Both the position numbers and the translations under genes were made by a program. This document shows positions 43,568-51,878 of a DNA stretch of 64,000 nucleotides, in pieces. Numbering within the stretch: position 1 is the first letter of the stretch; each line of letters begins with the position of its first letter. Source of the stretch: a virus; the IMG/VR virus record IMGVR_UViG_3300042691_038651, positions 36,843-100,842 of that record, one strand, 5' to 3'. The notes beneath the pieces were generated by a model. That model did not search any database and had not been told where the DNA came from. It worked only from the letters and a program-made list of their open reading frames with translations.

Positions 43568-43798
43568 ATGCTCAAGCTTCAACCTAGTGAGTTGGATCGG
43601 ATGGATTTTTGGAGAGCAGAAATGCTAGTTGAAATCCATAAAGAAAAGACGGAAGAGGAAAACCGCAAACGCAAAAAACAGGAAGACCAACAGAGCGCTG
43701 GAATGCCAAACATGAATTCTATGTTAGCACAACAGCAGAATATGTTCAAGGGTCTGGGTGGAAACACACCAAGCCTAAATATACCAAAGTTCGGTTAA
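43568..43798 (+). CDS. Second part of the tail assembly chaperone (gp51-like position)
   Basis: A frame open from 43451 to 43798 that overlaps the end of the gp26-like gene. If independent it starts at the ATG at 43568 (76 residues, MLKLQPSELDRMDFWRAEML). The codons before that ATG already read as plausible protein (WCEIEYYLLK), which suggests that the real product is made by a frameshift within 43451-43545. The rest is charged and ends in a Met/Asn/Gln-rich tail. The layout matches G/GT-type chaperone pairs upstream of tape measures. Confidence 0.55.
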   Translation: MLKLQPSELDRMDFWRAEMLVEIHKEKTEEENRKRKKQEDQQSAGMPNMNSMLAQQQNMFKGLGGNTPSLNIPKFG

Positions 43799-43813
43799 AT
43801 TCTGATAGAAATC

Positions 43814-43841
43814 AAAGAGGAACTTCGGTTCCTCTTTTTTT
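43814..43841 (+). terminator. Intrinsic terminator before the tape-measure gene
   Basis: 10 bp stem AAAGAGGAAC/GTTCCTCTTT with a TTCG tetraloop and a T tract. Confidence 0.9.
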
Positions 43842-43850
43842 GTGCATACA

Positions 43851-43859
43851 GATATATAG
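43851..43859 (+). promoter_or_regulatory. Putative late promoter GATATATAG
   Basis: GATATATAG 10 bases after the terminator and 25 bases before the ATG at 43884. Confidence 0.8.
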
Positions 43860-43883
43860 TAAAAGAAAGTCTCCCTACATTAA

Positions 43884-46800
43884 ATGGCTGCAAAAGATAC
43901 ACAACTTCTTGGTGAAATTCTCAGCGTTCAGAAAGCAATTCTGAACAAAATGAGTGAGCAAGACAAGAAGGATAAAGAAAAGGAGAAGAAGAGCGCGAAG
44001 GTTGAAGAAGCCAAAGTAGAGGCCCAAGGCTTTGGGGCAATGATAAAAGAGCTACAGACTCTAAATAAGACTGCTAACCAACAATTAGAAGAACTTAAAG
44101 GAATTCGTGAGGCTGTAGGTGGAATGGGTTCTAGTAAAGGTGGAAGCCTAAATTCTCTCGGAAGCGCAGAAAACACAGGAGAAAAACTTTCAAGCCTTGG
44201 AGCCGGCATGGTATCCCTGGCTATTGGTATCTTGGCTCTTGTTGGTGGTATGGCAGCTCTTGCCCTTGTTTCCGTAATTGCACCTATGGCTGCAATTGGT
44301 GCTGTTAGCGTTGGGCTAATTGTGTATGGGTTCTATAGGTTGTTCCAGAAAGTAGGAGACCCAGAGACCAAGGAACAGGTTGATGACGGGCTTCGAAATC
44401 TATTTAGAATGGCTGGCGGTATTGCAGTCTTTACATTAGCGGTTGTAGCATCTACTCTTGCTATGGAATCTGTTGGTGGAGGTGCAATCGTTAAAAACCT
44501 AGTACTTGCCTTGATAGGCTTTGGTGGCGTTTTCTATCTACTTGGTAAAGGCGGAGAAAGCATAAAGGAAGGCGCGTATGCGGCAGCGGCTATGGGATTT
44601 GGTCTAGCTGTGCTAGGCCTTGGCGTACTTGCTATGGTATGGTCTCTTAAACAAGCCGGAGAACTTCTTGGTGGAGGTGGAGGCGCGGCTGTCGCTATAG
44701 GCGGCCTTGCTGCACTTGCCATAGTCGCAGTTGCGGGTGTGACATTCTACATATTAGGACAGGTTGCCAGAGAAGTTGCGATGGGTTCTCTTGCTGCAGC
44801 AGCAATAGGACTTGGTCTCGCAGCGTTTGGACTTGGTTTGACCGTCTACCTTTCTGGGATTGCAAAAATCATGGGAGTTGGCGGCGAGGGTGTTGCAGGC
44901 GGAACCAAAATATCTGGAGGCTTCTTCGATACTCTTGGATCTATGTTGGTTGGCCTTGGTATTATTGCAACAGGCGCCATAACTCTCATGCTCTATGGAT
45001 CTATATTTGCGATAGCAGGACTCTTTGAATTAGGAGTACCCTTAATGATTATGGCAGGTGCTGCGGCTTTTGCAACTGCCGGACTCGGGCTTTTATTCTT
45101 TGGTCTAGGCTTAGACTTCTATTTAGGCGTCATTCAGAAAAACATTGGTGTTAGCAGCACCAAGTCCGAGGGTATGAAAATATCCGGAGAAAGCTTTACT
45201 GCAGGTTTAGTCACAATGGGCGGTGCTGTGGGAATGCTCTTTACTATAGGTGGTATCATGGCCCTAGCAGGTCTTGTATCTCCACTAATCTTATTGGGTT
45301 CTGGTGCAATTGCGGCTTCTGGTTTAGCGCTAGCATCTCTTGGTTATGGAATTAAAACCTACATGGAACAGGCTGGTGGAGAAGAGGTTGGTGATGAACT
45401 AAAAACCAACCTTGCTAAAATTCGCGATGCATTCCTTACATTTGTAGGTGAAGAAGATCTTGGTAAGGCTGGCGTATTTGACAGTCTTAAAGGGTTGATT
45501 CGTGGTGGTGCAACCGCCGGAACGCTCGCTGCCGGTATTAGCGCAGCGACTCTAATTGGTCCTGCGCTATCATCAATAGCTCAAGGTCTCGGTACATGGG
45601 CAAACATAACTCAGGCACCCAAGATTATTGGATACGATGATATGGGTCAGCCAATCTTTGATAAGAAAGAGACTGTAGATTTGACTGCGGCGATGAGCAA
45701 TATCACGGATTCGTTTCCCAAGATTCTGCAACCTTTCATTGACCTATCAAACACCGCAAACCTAGAACAGAAGGACAGCATACTCTCCATACTTACCGGA
45801 GTCAACCTATCAGAGTCTCCATTTTCTCGAGGCGTTCAAATTGCTGGTCAAATCGGACCAGTGCTCTCATCGCTAGCTCAAGGTATTGGTGCATTTGGTA
45901 GTCTTACACAAGCACCAAAGATCACAGGCTATAATGAGATGGGTCAGCCTATCTATGACAAGGGAGATACTGTAAACATACTTGAGAGCATAACTAATAT
46001 AAGCACGGCGGTGCAAGAGGTTCTCAAGCCGTTTGTGTGGTTATCCAAAAATGCAAATCTGGAACAGGGTCAAAACCTCTTAAGCATTCTAACCGGGATC
46101 CAGCTCACAGAATCTCCCTTTTCTCGAGGTGTTCAAGTTGCTGGACAGATTGGCGCAGTTTTGTCATCGATGGCTCAGGGCATTGGCGCATTTGCTAATC
46201 TTGCGCAAGCACCTAAATTTACTGGGTATGATGACAAAGGTCAGCCAATATACGACGACTCAAAGGTTGTTGATATACTTGCCAGTATTGACAACGTCAA
46301 GGTTGCAATTGAAGAGGTACTTAAGCCTTTTATCGATCTCGCCAACAATGCTGCTCTAAAACAGGAAGAAAACCTTCTCTCAATTTTGACCGGCATACAC
46401 CTAAATGAATCTCCGTTTGCACGAGGTGTTGGGATCGTAGGACAGATGGGTGCTGTACTATCTAACCTGGCAGGTGGGATTGGTGTATTTGCCAATCTTT
46501 CACAGATGCCAAAGATTACTGGTTACGATGAGATGGGTCAACCTATCTTCTCAACATCAGAAACATTCGATGTCATTAGTGGAATACAGAGTTTAGTAGA
46601 TGTATTAGATCCATACGGCGATTCCAGTATTGTTGCTCCATTTATCAGCCTGGCAGAAACCGCTGCAATGACCAAACCAAAATCATTGCTTGGTTGGGTC
46701 AGTGAAGCTCTAACAGGCGTAAACCCAGCGGCATCTCCTCTTGAGACCGGTATTACTCTTGGTATGCAAATGGGAGAAATCATTTCTAATATTGCATCAG

Positions 46801-48326
46801 GAATGGGTCAGATGGGTAATCTGGCTGCGGTTGCTGTTATTACTGGTTACGATCAAAATGGTAGACCGACCTATGGAAAACCCGTGAATGCTCTAGAGTC
46901 TGTAAAGAACTTTGGTAAGATCATGGGAGACCTTATCATCGCTTTTGCTAAAGCAGCTCGTGAAGCGGGTCCTTACGCAGATCCTGAAGAACTACAGGCA
47001 ATTGGACCTACTGTCGGTGGAATCCTTGGAGCGGTAACAGACTCTCTCGATACATTCTCTAATCCAAACAAGCTCAAGAAGATTAAAGGCTATGATGACA
47101 AAGGCCGACCAATCTACTATGAGAATGAGTTTGTAAACGTAGATGAAGTAATTAGCACCATGAATAATGTGGTTCTGAAAATCATCAAGGCTTTTGGTAC
47201 CGAGGAAGTAGAAGACGCAATGGACAACCTCGACATTGACGAGGACGAAATGATTGGAGATTACCTGGCAATGTTTATGAAGCCGATTAGTGGCTTTGCA
47301 AAAATTGTAGGTGAACTAAGCGGACTTGGCATAAACCTCTATGGACTCACAGACCAGATCATCTATTCATCTCTTACATTCGTTAAGAAGTTTGGGGATC
47401 TTGATTATGATGCCTTAGACAATCTAGAAACTACAGGAGAATACCTTTACGACTTTAGCGACAACATCATAGAAGCGTTTGAGAATTTGGCAGAATTTGA
47501 CCAAACAAATCCTGGGTTCTTTACCACTGAAACAAACCTAAAAGGCAGCGCTTTAATGGGCGTTGCCGATAACATTTCATACAGCGTCAAAACGCTATCT
47601 GCTGCGTTTGCTCCTGACAGCACAATGCCACAACTTGCTGAGGCAGAAAGAGGTTCTCTGATTGTTCACGATATTCTTGAGAACATGAAGAAGTTCCCTG
47701 CCTATATGAAGAATTTTACCAATGCAAAACCTAATGAGTTTGGTGATGGGGCAAAGGCTGCATTTGATGGATTGTTTGTTATCACAAAAGTGGCAGAAAA
47801 AGGAGAAGGCAAAGGATATACGCATATGAAGCTGTTCACTGACCAAATGAACCGCTTAGCAAACGCCGCTACACCATTTGAAAAATTTGCCAACGCTTTT
47901 GGTAAAATGGCAAAAGACATGGGAGTGTTTGCTGAAAACTTCAGCCTCATGGATGAGAACGGTATCATGGCTTTCAAAGAATGGACCGACTCTATCGTAA
48001 CGCTAAGTACAGCAAATCCCGATACCTTTGCAGCAAACGTGGTTACTGCCAATAAAGCTATTGATGCTGGATTTAATGCTGGTGAAGACGAAGGCCTTGT
48101 TGACACAATCGTTAACACATTTACTGGGGACGACAAATCCAAAGGCGAAAAGCAGGATATCATTAACAAAAATACGGGGCCTGCTAAAGGAGGAGACAAT
48201 ACACCTGCCAAGGCTGTTAAGATGCCAACCGCTCAAGAAATTGGAGCTGCTGTTGCAAGCGCTCTAAAAGGAGCTACCATCGATGTATACATCAGTGGTA
48301 AGAAACAAGGCCTTAAACTAAGTTGA
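43884..48326 (+). CDS. Tape-measure-like protein with internal tandem repeats
   Basis: The 1480 residues make this one of the longest genes in the window and it sits where a tape measure is expected. Residues 1-100 are charged and helical; about 100-480 hold many hydrophobic glycine/alanine-rich segments typical of tape measures; about 560-1080 hold repeats marked by GYDDMGQPIYD-like sequences at exactly 99-residue spacing for four copies, then two diverged copies. The C-terminal part is mixed, ending in a charged segment and IDVYISGKKQGLKLS. T4 gp29 has 590 residues. If it spans the tail lumen, the tail should be long; this is an inference from length. Confidence 0.65.
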   Translation: MAAKDTQLLGEILSVQKAILNKMSEQDKKDKEKEKKSAKVEEAKVEAQGFGAMIKELQTLNKTANQQLEELKGIREAVGGMGSSKGGSLNSLGSAENTGEKLSSLGAGMVSLAIGILALVGGMAALALVSVIAPMAAIGAVSVGLIVYGFYRLFQKVGDPETKEQVDDGLRNLFRMAGGIAVFTLAVVASTLAMESVGGGAIVKNLVLALIGFGGVFYLLGKGGESIKEGAYAAAAMGFGLAVLGLGVLAMVWSLKQAGELLGGGGGAAVAIGGLAALAIVAVAGVTFYILGQVAREVAMGSLAAAAIGLGLAAFGLGLTVYLSGIAKIMGVGGEGVAGGTKISGGFFDTLGSMLVGLGIIATGAITLMLYGSIFAIAGLFELGVPLMIMAGAAAFATAGLGLLFFGLGLDFYLGVIQKNIGVSSTKSEGMKISGESFTAGLVTMGGAVGMLFTIGGIMALAGLVSPLILLGSGAIAASGLALASLGYGIKTYMEQAGGEEVGDELKTNLAKIRDAFLTFVGEEDLGKAGVFDSLKGLIRGGATAGTLAAGISAATLIGPALSSIAQGLGTWANITQAPKIIGYDDMGQPIFDKKETVDLTAAMSNITDSFPKILQPFIDLSNTANLEQKDSILSILTGVNLSESPFSRGVQIAGQIGPVLSSLAQGIGAFGSLTQAPKITGYNEMGQPIYDKGDTVNILESITNISTAVQEVLKPFVWLSKNANLEQGQNLLSILTGIQLTESPFSRGVQVAGQIGAVLSSMAQGIGAFANLAQAPKFTGYDDKGQPIYDDSKVVDILASIDNVKVAIEEVLKPFIDLANNAALKQEENLLSILTGIHLNESPFARGVGIVGQMGAVLSNLAGGIGVFANLSQMPKITGYDEMGQPIFSTSETFDVISGIQSLVDVLDPYGDSSIVAPFISLAETAAMTKPKSLLGWVSEALTGVNPAASPLETGITLGMQMGEIISNIASGMGQMGNLAAVAVITGYDQNGRPTYGKPVNALESVKNFGKIMGDLIIAFAKAAREAGPYADPEELQAIGPTVGGILGAVTDSLDTFSNPNKLKKIKGYDDKGRPIYYENEFVNVDEVISTMNNVVLKIIKAFGTEEVEDAMDNLDIDEDEMIGDYLAMFMKPISGFAKIVGELSGLGINLYGLTDQIIYSSLTFVKKFGDLDYDALDNLETTGEYLYDFSDNIIEAFENLAEFDQTNPGFFTTETNLKGSALMGVADNISYSVKTLSAAFAPDSTMPQLAEAERGSLIVHDILENMKKFPAYMKNFTNAKPNEFGDGAKAAFDGLFVITKVAEKGEGKGYTHMKLFTDQMNRLANAATPFEKFANAFGKMAKDMGVFAENFSLMDENGIMAFKEWTDSIVTLSTANPDTFAANVVTANKAIDAGFNAGEDEGLVDTIVNTFTGDDKSKGEKQDIINKNTGPAKGGDNTPAKAVKMPTAQEIGAAVASALKGATIDVYISGKKQGLKLS
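45630..46817 (+). repeat. Four 297-base coding repeats in the tape-measure-like gene
   Basis: The codon for the Gly of the G-Y-x-x-x-G-(Q)-P motif recurs at 45630, 45927, 46224 and 46521, exactly 297 bases apart, with related flanks such as LLSILTG...ESPFSRGVQ. Diverged copies follow at 46845 and 47088. Confidence 0.85.
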
Positions 48327-48333
48327 TATATAG
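48325..48333 (+). promoter_or_regulatory. Possible late promoter GATATATAG overlapping a stop codon
   Basis: GATATATAG overlaps the TGA of the preceding gene. The next ATG is only 7 bases beyond, much closer than at the other copies, so the transcript would be nearly leaderless or this copy is fortuitous. Confidence 0.5.
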
Positions 48334-48339
48334 ATTGAT

Positions 48340-48657
48340 ATGGCACGATTTTCTACATTCAAAGACTGGAAGTCTGGTAAGCAGATTTCAGTAGTAAAAG
48401 AGGAAAAGGGCGACGGTAAAGAACCGGCCGTTCCTGGCAACTCTGAGCTGTTGGCTCTTATTGAAGAACTTTCAGTAAAAAGAAACGAGGCCTCCCGAGC
48501 AAATGACGGACTTGGTCGACAGATGTATGACCTAGATATACGCATAGCCAAATTGGAAATGCAAAAGAATGAGCTGATTGCAAAGCGCAAAGAATTGGAA
48601 GGAGCAAAAGCAATTTCTGAAACTCGCAAAAGAGCACCAAGAGCAAACCATGATTAA
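48340..48657 (+). CDS. Small coiled-coil protein
   Basis: A 105-residue charged protein with a predicted coiled coil over residues 35-95 (ELLALIEELSVKRNEASRAN; IRIAKLEMQKNELIAKRKEL). The start MARFSTFKDWKSGKQ weakly recalls the motif of the 5964 cluster but lacks an (I/L)xE site. It follows the tape-measure gene and overlaps the next gene by 8 bases. Probably a late protein of unknown role. Confidence 0.65.
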   Translation: MARFSTFKDWKSGKQISVVKEEKGDGKEPAVPGNSELLALIEELSVKRNEASRANDGLGRQMYDLDIRIAKLEMQKNELIAKRKELEGAKAISETRKRAPRANHD

Positions 48658-48859
48658 CGAAAACAAAAAGAAGCATACTCAAACATTTGAGGATTTTGAT
48701 AAGGCCAACACAGACAATTGGCCACCTCCAAAATACCTAGTGCAACCTGCCAAAGGCGACAAAGGTTTTGCATTAGCCAAGTCATATTTTCATAGAATGA
48801 CTACACACTTCAAGCCAGGCATTAAGGACGCCGACTTGGATCTTCCAGAAGACAAATAG
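48650..48859 (+). CDS. Small hypothetical protein
   Basis: A 69-residue polar protein. The ATG at 48650 is preferred over 48578, which lies well inside the previous gene. Residues KKHTQTFEDFDKAN recall the MKHxxTFxxF pattern seen at 5964, without a clear cleavage site. The C-terminus is acidic. No function assigned. Confidence 0.5.
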   Translation: MINENKKKHTQTFEDFDKANTDNWPPPKYLVQPAKGDKGFALAKSYFHRMTTHFKPGIKDADLDLPEDK

Positions 48860-48871
48860 ATTCTGGGCACT

Positions 48872-48933
48872 TCTAGTGACCTCTTTTCTTTCCCGTAATG
48901 GTTACCATTTACAGAGTAACAAAATTCACTAGA
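48872..48933. other. Inverted repeat in a 163-base intergenic region
   Basis: TCTAGTGA at 48872-48879 pairs with TCACTAGA at 48926-48933, and GGTTAC...GTAAC nests inside, so the RNA could form a long stem-loop. The gap 48860-49022 holds no convincing gene; CCGTATATAAGCA just before the next ATG could be a promoter. TCACTAGATGACACTCTAT here closely resembles a sequence at 61722-61740. Confidence 0.45.
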
Positions 48934-49022
48934 TGACACTCTATAAACCCAGTCTATTGCACTAGTCCCGCAATTGTTAATTTCTTTTCCAAAACCTTTT
49001 ACACAATCCGTATATAAGCAAT

Positions 49023-49322
49023 ATGGAAAATAATATGGACGAAATACTGACGGCTTCGCTGAAAGGCCGTCTGAATAGCATGAAAAATCAAAAGCAAAAA
49101 TCCGCACCGATTGCGGAAGTACTTGCGCTACTTACAATGGCAGTTGGCAAATATGCATTGCTAACTCTCTTGGTTTGGTGGGGCTGGGGAACACTGGAAA
49201 CTGCATTTGGAATAACTCCGCTATCCTATTGGCAGATTCTTTCCATTATTGTATGTTTCAGGTCAATTGGCGTTGCCTTAATTGATCCTATCCTAGCTAA
49301 CCTCAAACCAAAGAAAGATTGA
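49023..49322 (+). CDS. Small membrane protein
   Basis: A 99-residue protein with a lysine-rich N-terminal 28 residues, then two probable membrane helices (about 32-58, VLALLTMAVGKYALLTLLVW; and about 67-90, YWQILSIIVCFRSIGVALID). No family recognised. It overlaps the next gene by 4 bases. An inner-membrane location is likely; a lysis or host-takeover role is possible but unsupported. Confidence 0.6.
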   Translation: MENNMDEILTASLKGRLNSMKNQKQKSAPIAEVLALLTMAVGKYALLTLLVWWGWGTLETAFGITPLSYWQILSIIVCFRSIGVALIDPILANLKPKKD

Positions 49323-49888
49323 AGACAAGACTGATACTGGTCGGTAAAGCCGCAGCAGGCAAAGACCACGCAAGAAAGATTTGTGAACAATGGTTAGGCA
49401 TGCCTTACCAGGTTTCATACACCACAAGACCGCCGAGAGACGGTGAGCAGCATGGAAAGGACTACTTTTTCATATCAATGGATGCGGCCATCCATGAATA
49501 CATTGAAAAGGATAAGTTCTATGAGCATGTGGTATTCAATGGTTGGATCTATGGAACCACCAAAGAGCAGTTCTACACCAAAGGCGCAGTATTCATTATG
49601 ACGCCAACTGGACTATCTCATCTATCAGAAGCAGACCGTGAAGAATCGCTGGTTGTATACTTTGACATTGATGAAGAGATTCGCAAAAATCGTATGTATG
49701 AAAGAGCCGGTAACGCAGACTCGGTAGAGCGTAGACTTGCTGCTGACCGTGAAGATTTCAAGGATTTCTCCAACTATGACATACGGATTGACAATCCTAA
49801 ATTCTACATTGCCGATATTGCTGACATTGTTAGAAAGCACATGGCAATTAAGACCGTGGACATGTTAGAAAAATTTTCAGAAAACTAG
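49319..49888 (+). CDS. Guanylate-kinase-like nucleoside monophosphate kinase
   Basis: Kinase of the guanylate kinase family that would phosphorylate (d)GMP or related nucleotides. The P-loop is GKAAAGKD at 9-16 and the NMP-binding region is VSYTTRPPRDGEQHGKDYFF, with the Arg and Tyr residues expected for guanine binding. The 189 residues fit the family. The TTG start at 49319 overlaps the previous stop; no ATG lies near the P-loop. It differs from T4 gp1 dNMP kinase and may replace it. Confidence 0.85.
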   Translation: MKTRLILVGKAAAGKDHARKICEQWLGMPYQVSYTTRPPRDGEQHGKDYFFISMDAAIHEYIEKDKFYEHVVFNGWIYGTTKEQFYTKGAVFIMTPTGLSHLSEADREESLVVYFDIDEEIRKNRMYERAGNADSVERRLAADREDFKDFSNYDIRIDNPKFYIADIADIVRKHMAIKTVDMLEKFSEN

Positions 49889-49905
49889 AACTTTTTTAAA
49901 GTGCC

Positions 49906-49916
49906 GAATATAAATA
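49906..49916 (+). promoter_or_regulatory. Putative GAATATAAATA promoter
   Basis: GAATATAAATA in the 55-base gap, 28 bases before the ATG at 49944. Confidence 0.65.
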
Positions 49917-49943
49917 ACCAACAAAATAAAAAATCTACACAAA

Positions 49944-50237
49944 ATGGAACAACGCAAGTTTGAATTTAAGCCTGAGTTTAAGGCGGCAATTACTGAAACG
50001 CTTTCAAATCTAAGCTTTTCAAATGTTCATGGAATCATGAATCTATTGAAGCGCGAAGGCAATTACACAGAACAAGAGGCTAACGCAATTGTTGGTTTCC
50101 TTGGTGAAATGGCTTACCGTGACGTAGCTCATCTTTTCGAGGCAATGCCACAGATGGTAAAAGAACTTCCTCTTGAGAACGAAGGTCCTCAGGCTGAAGC
50201 TCCTGTTGCAGAAGAGCCTGCTACAGAAAACGCCTAA
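49944..50237 (+). CDS. Small hypothetical protein
   Basis: A 97-residue protein with a helical core (ITETLSNLSFSNVHGIMNLL; EQEANAIVGFLGEMAYRDVA) and an acidic proline/alanine tail. No family recognised. It is the first gene behind its own promoter and is 3 bases upstream of the deaminase. Confidence 0.6.
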   Translation: MEQRKFEFKPEFKAAITETLSNLSFSNVHGIMNLLKREGNYTEQEANAIVGFLGEMAYRDVAHLFEAMPQMVKELPLENEGPQAEAPVAEEPATENA

Positions 50238-50240
50238 TCA

Positions 50241-50717
50241 ATGACCCCAAGAATTAAACAGAAAGTCGACACATTTGTCTCCATATTGGAGAACATTGCT
50301 AACCTATCGACATCGACAACTCTCAAGGTAGGAGCCATTGCAGTCCACAAGAAGTTTCAAAAGATAGCTTCCTTTGGTTACAACGGCTCTTACCCTGGAG
50401 CCCCTGTCAATCCTGAGACTGGTAGCGAAGAAGAATCGCTTGAGCCAGGCAAATCTGGCTTTATTCATGCGGAGGTTAATATGATAGCCAAGTTCCGTGA
50501 ACATGATCCAGAAAACTATATCGTACTGCTAACGCACTCGCCTTGTACAGTTTGTACCAAGGTTCTTGTAAATGCTGGGTTTCGCCACATTTACTGGGTA
50601 AATGAGTACAGAGAGATATTACATCTAAATTCTCTGGATAAGTATGGAATTACACACGGAAAGATTGAAGCCCTCTATGAAGACTACCTTAAAAAAGGAA
50701 TGCATCTGCATTGTTAA
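50241..50717 (+). CDS. dCMP deaminase-like protein
   Basis: Zinc deaminase that converts dCMP to dUMP for thymidylate synthesis. The zinc site is His76 and Glu78 in IHAEVN, with Cys102 and Cys105 in SPCTVCTKVLV; the substrate loop includes GYNGSYPG near 47. The 158 residues are near the usual length. T4 cd is larger because of an additional zinc site. Cassette copy 4 follows the gene and begins within its stop region. Confidence 0.88.
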   Translation: MTPRIKQKVDTFVSILENIANLSTSTTLKVGAIAVHKKFQKIASFGYNGSYPGAPVNPETGSEEESLEPGKSGFIHAEVNMIAKFREHDPENYIVLLTHSPCTVCTKVLVNAGFRHIYWVNEYREILHLNSLDKYGITHGKIEALYEDYLKKGMHLHC

Positions 50718-50773
50718 TAACTTTTGGCAAAAAAGTTTTACAATGTGAAAACTTTTGGTTAATTTTATACTAT
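50711..50773 (+). promoter_or_regulatory. Terminator-promoter cassette, copy 4
   Basis: TTGTTAATAACTTTT at 50711-50725, an AAAAGTTTTA...TGAAAACTTTT hairpin, then GGTTAATTTTATACTATC at 50757-50774. It lies directly before the ECF sigma gene, whose ATG is at 50800. The hairpin sequence differs from copies 1, 2, 5 and 8. Confidence 0.65.
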
Positions 50774-50799
50774 CAAATTAAAAACAAACAATTATTCAC

Positions 50800-51423
50800 A
50801 TGGCTAAAACATCACCGTTACAAGAACTAGGTCTTGCATTTTTTAACAGTCGCTCTGAAGGCGACTTCAACAAGCTGTACTATAGAATGAAGCCCAGCAT
50901 CAACTATTACCTGCGCGACATTTTACCAGCATCCGACGACCGGGAAGAAGCTCTTGCAAATACATTTGCAAAGGTATGGTCAAAAATCCACATGTATGAT
51001 CCGTACTGGAACTTTAGTACATGGATCTACAGAATTGCTCGTAACGAGGCTCTATTAATGCACCGTCACAAACGTCGTAATTACTCATACGAAGGTATGG
51101 AGGAACGCGGCGTTAACATGGAAGCAAAATCACCGGTGGTTATGCCAAGAATCGACTTGGAATCTGTCAATCTTGATGCTGTTGATATGTTGCACGATTT
51201 TGCTGTCGATGAAATCTCGCATCTTCCTGAACTTTATCGTATCGTTATGGAAAAGCGAGAAATTGAAAAGAAGAAGTACGAGGATATATCTACTGAACTT
51301 GGGTGGAAGCAAAATACTGTCCGCACACGTATTCGCAAAGGCCGTGAATTACTTCGAAAAAGCCTAAGCGAGAAGTATCCCGAGCTCGTTAAATCATACA
51401 TTGAACAACAGGAAACTGAATGA
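50800..51423 (+). CDS. ECF-type RNA polymerase sigma factor
   Basis: A 207-residue sigma70-family protein with only regions 2 and 4. Region 2 spans about 20-95 (LYYRMKPSINYYLRDILPAS, EEALANTFAKVWSKIHMYDP, NFSTWIYRIARNEALLMHRH), and region 4 spans about 140-195 (LPELYRIVMEKREIEKKKYE; ISTELGWKQNTVRTRIRKGR), an ECF-type helix-turn-helix. T4 has no ECF factor; this is separate from gp55. It would redirect host polymerase to a class of phage or host promoters. It overlaps the next gene by 4 bases and sits behind cassette copy 4. Confidence 0.9.
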   Translation: MAKTSPLQELGLAFFNSRSEGDFNKLYYRMKPSINYYLRDILPASDDREEALANTFAKVWSKIHMYDPYWNFSTWIYRIARNEALLMHRHKRRNYSYEGMEERGVNMEAKSPVVMPRIDLESVNLDAVDMLHDFAVDEISHLPELYRIVMEKREIEKKKYEDISTELGWKQNTVRTRIRKGRELLRKSLSEKYPELVKSYIEQQETE

Positions 51424-51830
51424 GAAAGCTGTACTACGACATCAAGGCGTTTTTGATACTACGCAAAGAGGTCAAAAAACACAAGGACCAGCCAGACTGG
51501 AAGCGCTATAACTTTCGTCATGATTGGTTGTATCGAATCTATACCGTCATCAATCCAGGTGAAAAGGATCTTGGCGATGACGAGGCGATGCTAAAAATGA
51601 AGACAATGGAAAAGGTAGAAGCCATGAATCGGTATATCTCCACCTTAGGACTTGCTGAGATTGTTTCTCTTTCCCTTGAAAAAATACCAGAAAGCAACTC
51701 ATATCTGGTAGTGTACTATCAAATCTACAATTGGATCACTCCTTGGAGAATACTCAGCAGAAGCATATTTTTGATTGCTGCTATCTGGGCTCTTATTGTA
51801 TATTGGTCCGAAATAATTTCTCTCTTCTGA
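51420..51830 (+). CDS. Membrane-anchored protein coupled to the ECF sigma gene
   Basis: A 136-residue protein translationally coupled to the sigma gene (ATGA overlap). Residues 1-105 are charged and cytoplasmic-looking (IKAFLILRKEVKKHKDQPDW; MNRYISTLGLAEIVSLSLEK), and about 110-134 form a C-terminal membrane helix (RSIFLIAAIWALIVYWSEII). Many ECF sigma genes are paired with a membrane anti-sigma factor; the position fits, but no anti-sigma domain or zinc motif is recognised. Confidence 0.6.
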   Translation: MRKLYYDIKAFLILRKEVKKHKDQPDWKRYNFRHDWLYRIYTVINPGEKDLGDDEAMLKMKTMEKVEAMNRYISTLGLAEIVSLSLEKIPESNSYLVVYYQIYNWITPWRILSRSIFLIAAIWALIVYWSEIISLF

Positions 51831-51848
51831 AAACTTTTTCCAGCACTG

Positions 51849-51859
51849 GAATATAAACT
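51849..51859 (+). promoter_or_regulatory. Putative GAATATAAACT promoter
   Basis: GAATATAAACT in the 48-base gap, 20 bases before the ATG at 51879. Confidence 0.6.
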
Positions 51860-51878
51860 CTAAATAAAGCACAAAAAA

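Noticed and set aside
48790-49107. Minus-strand ORF of 105 codons across the 48.9 kb gap
   Set aside because: It overlaps credible + strand genes at both ends, has no family resemblance, and every supported gene is on the + strand.
51420-51830. Firm annotation as anti-sigma factor
   Set aside because: Only position and a membrane helix support it; no known anti-sigma domain is visible, so it is kept as a membrane protein.
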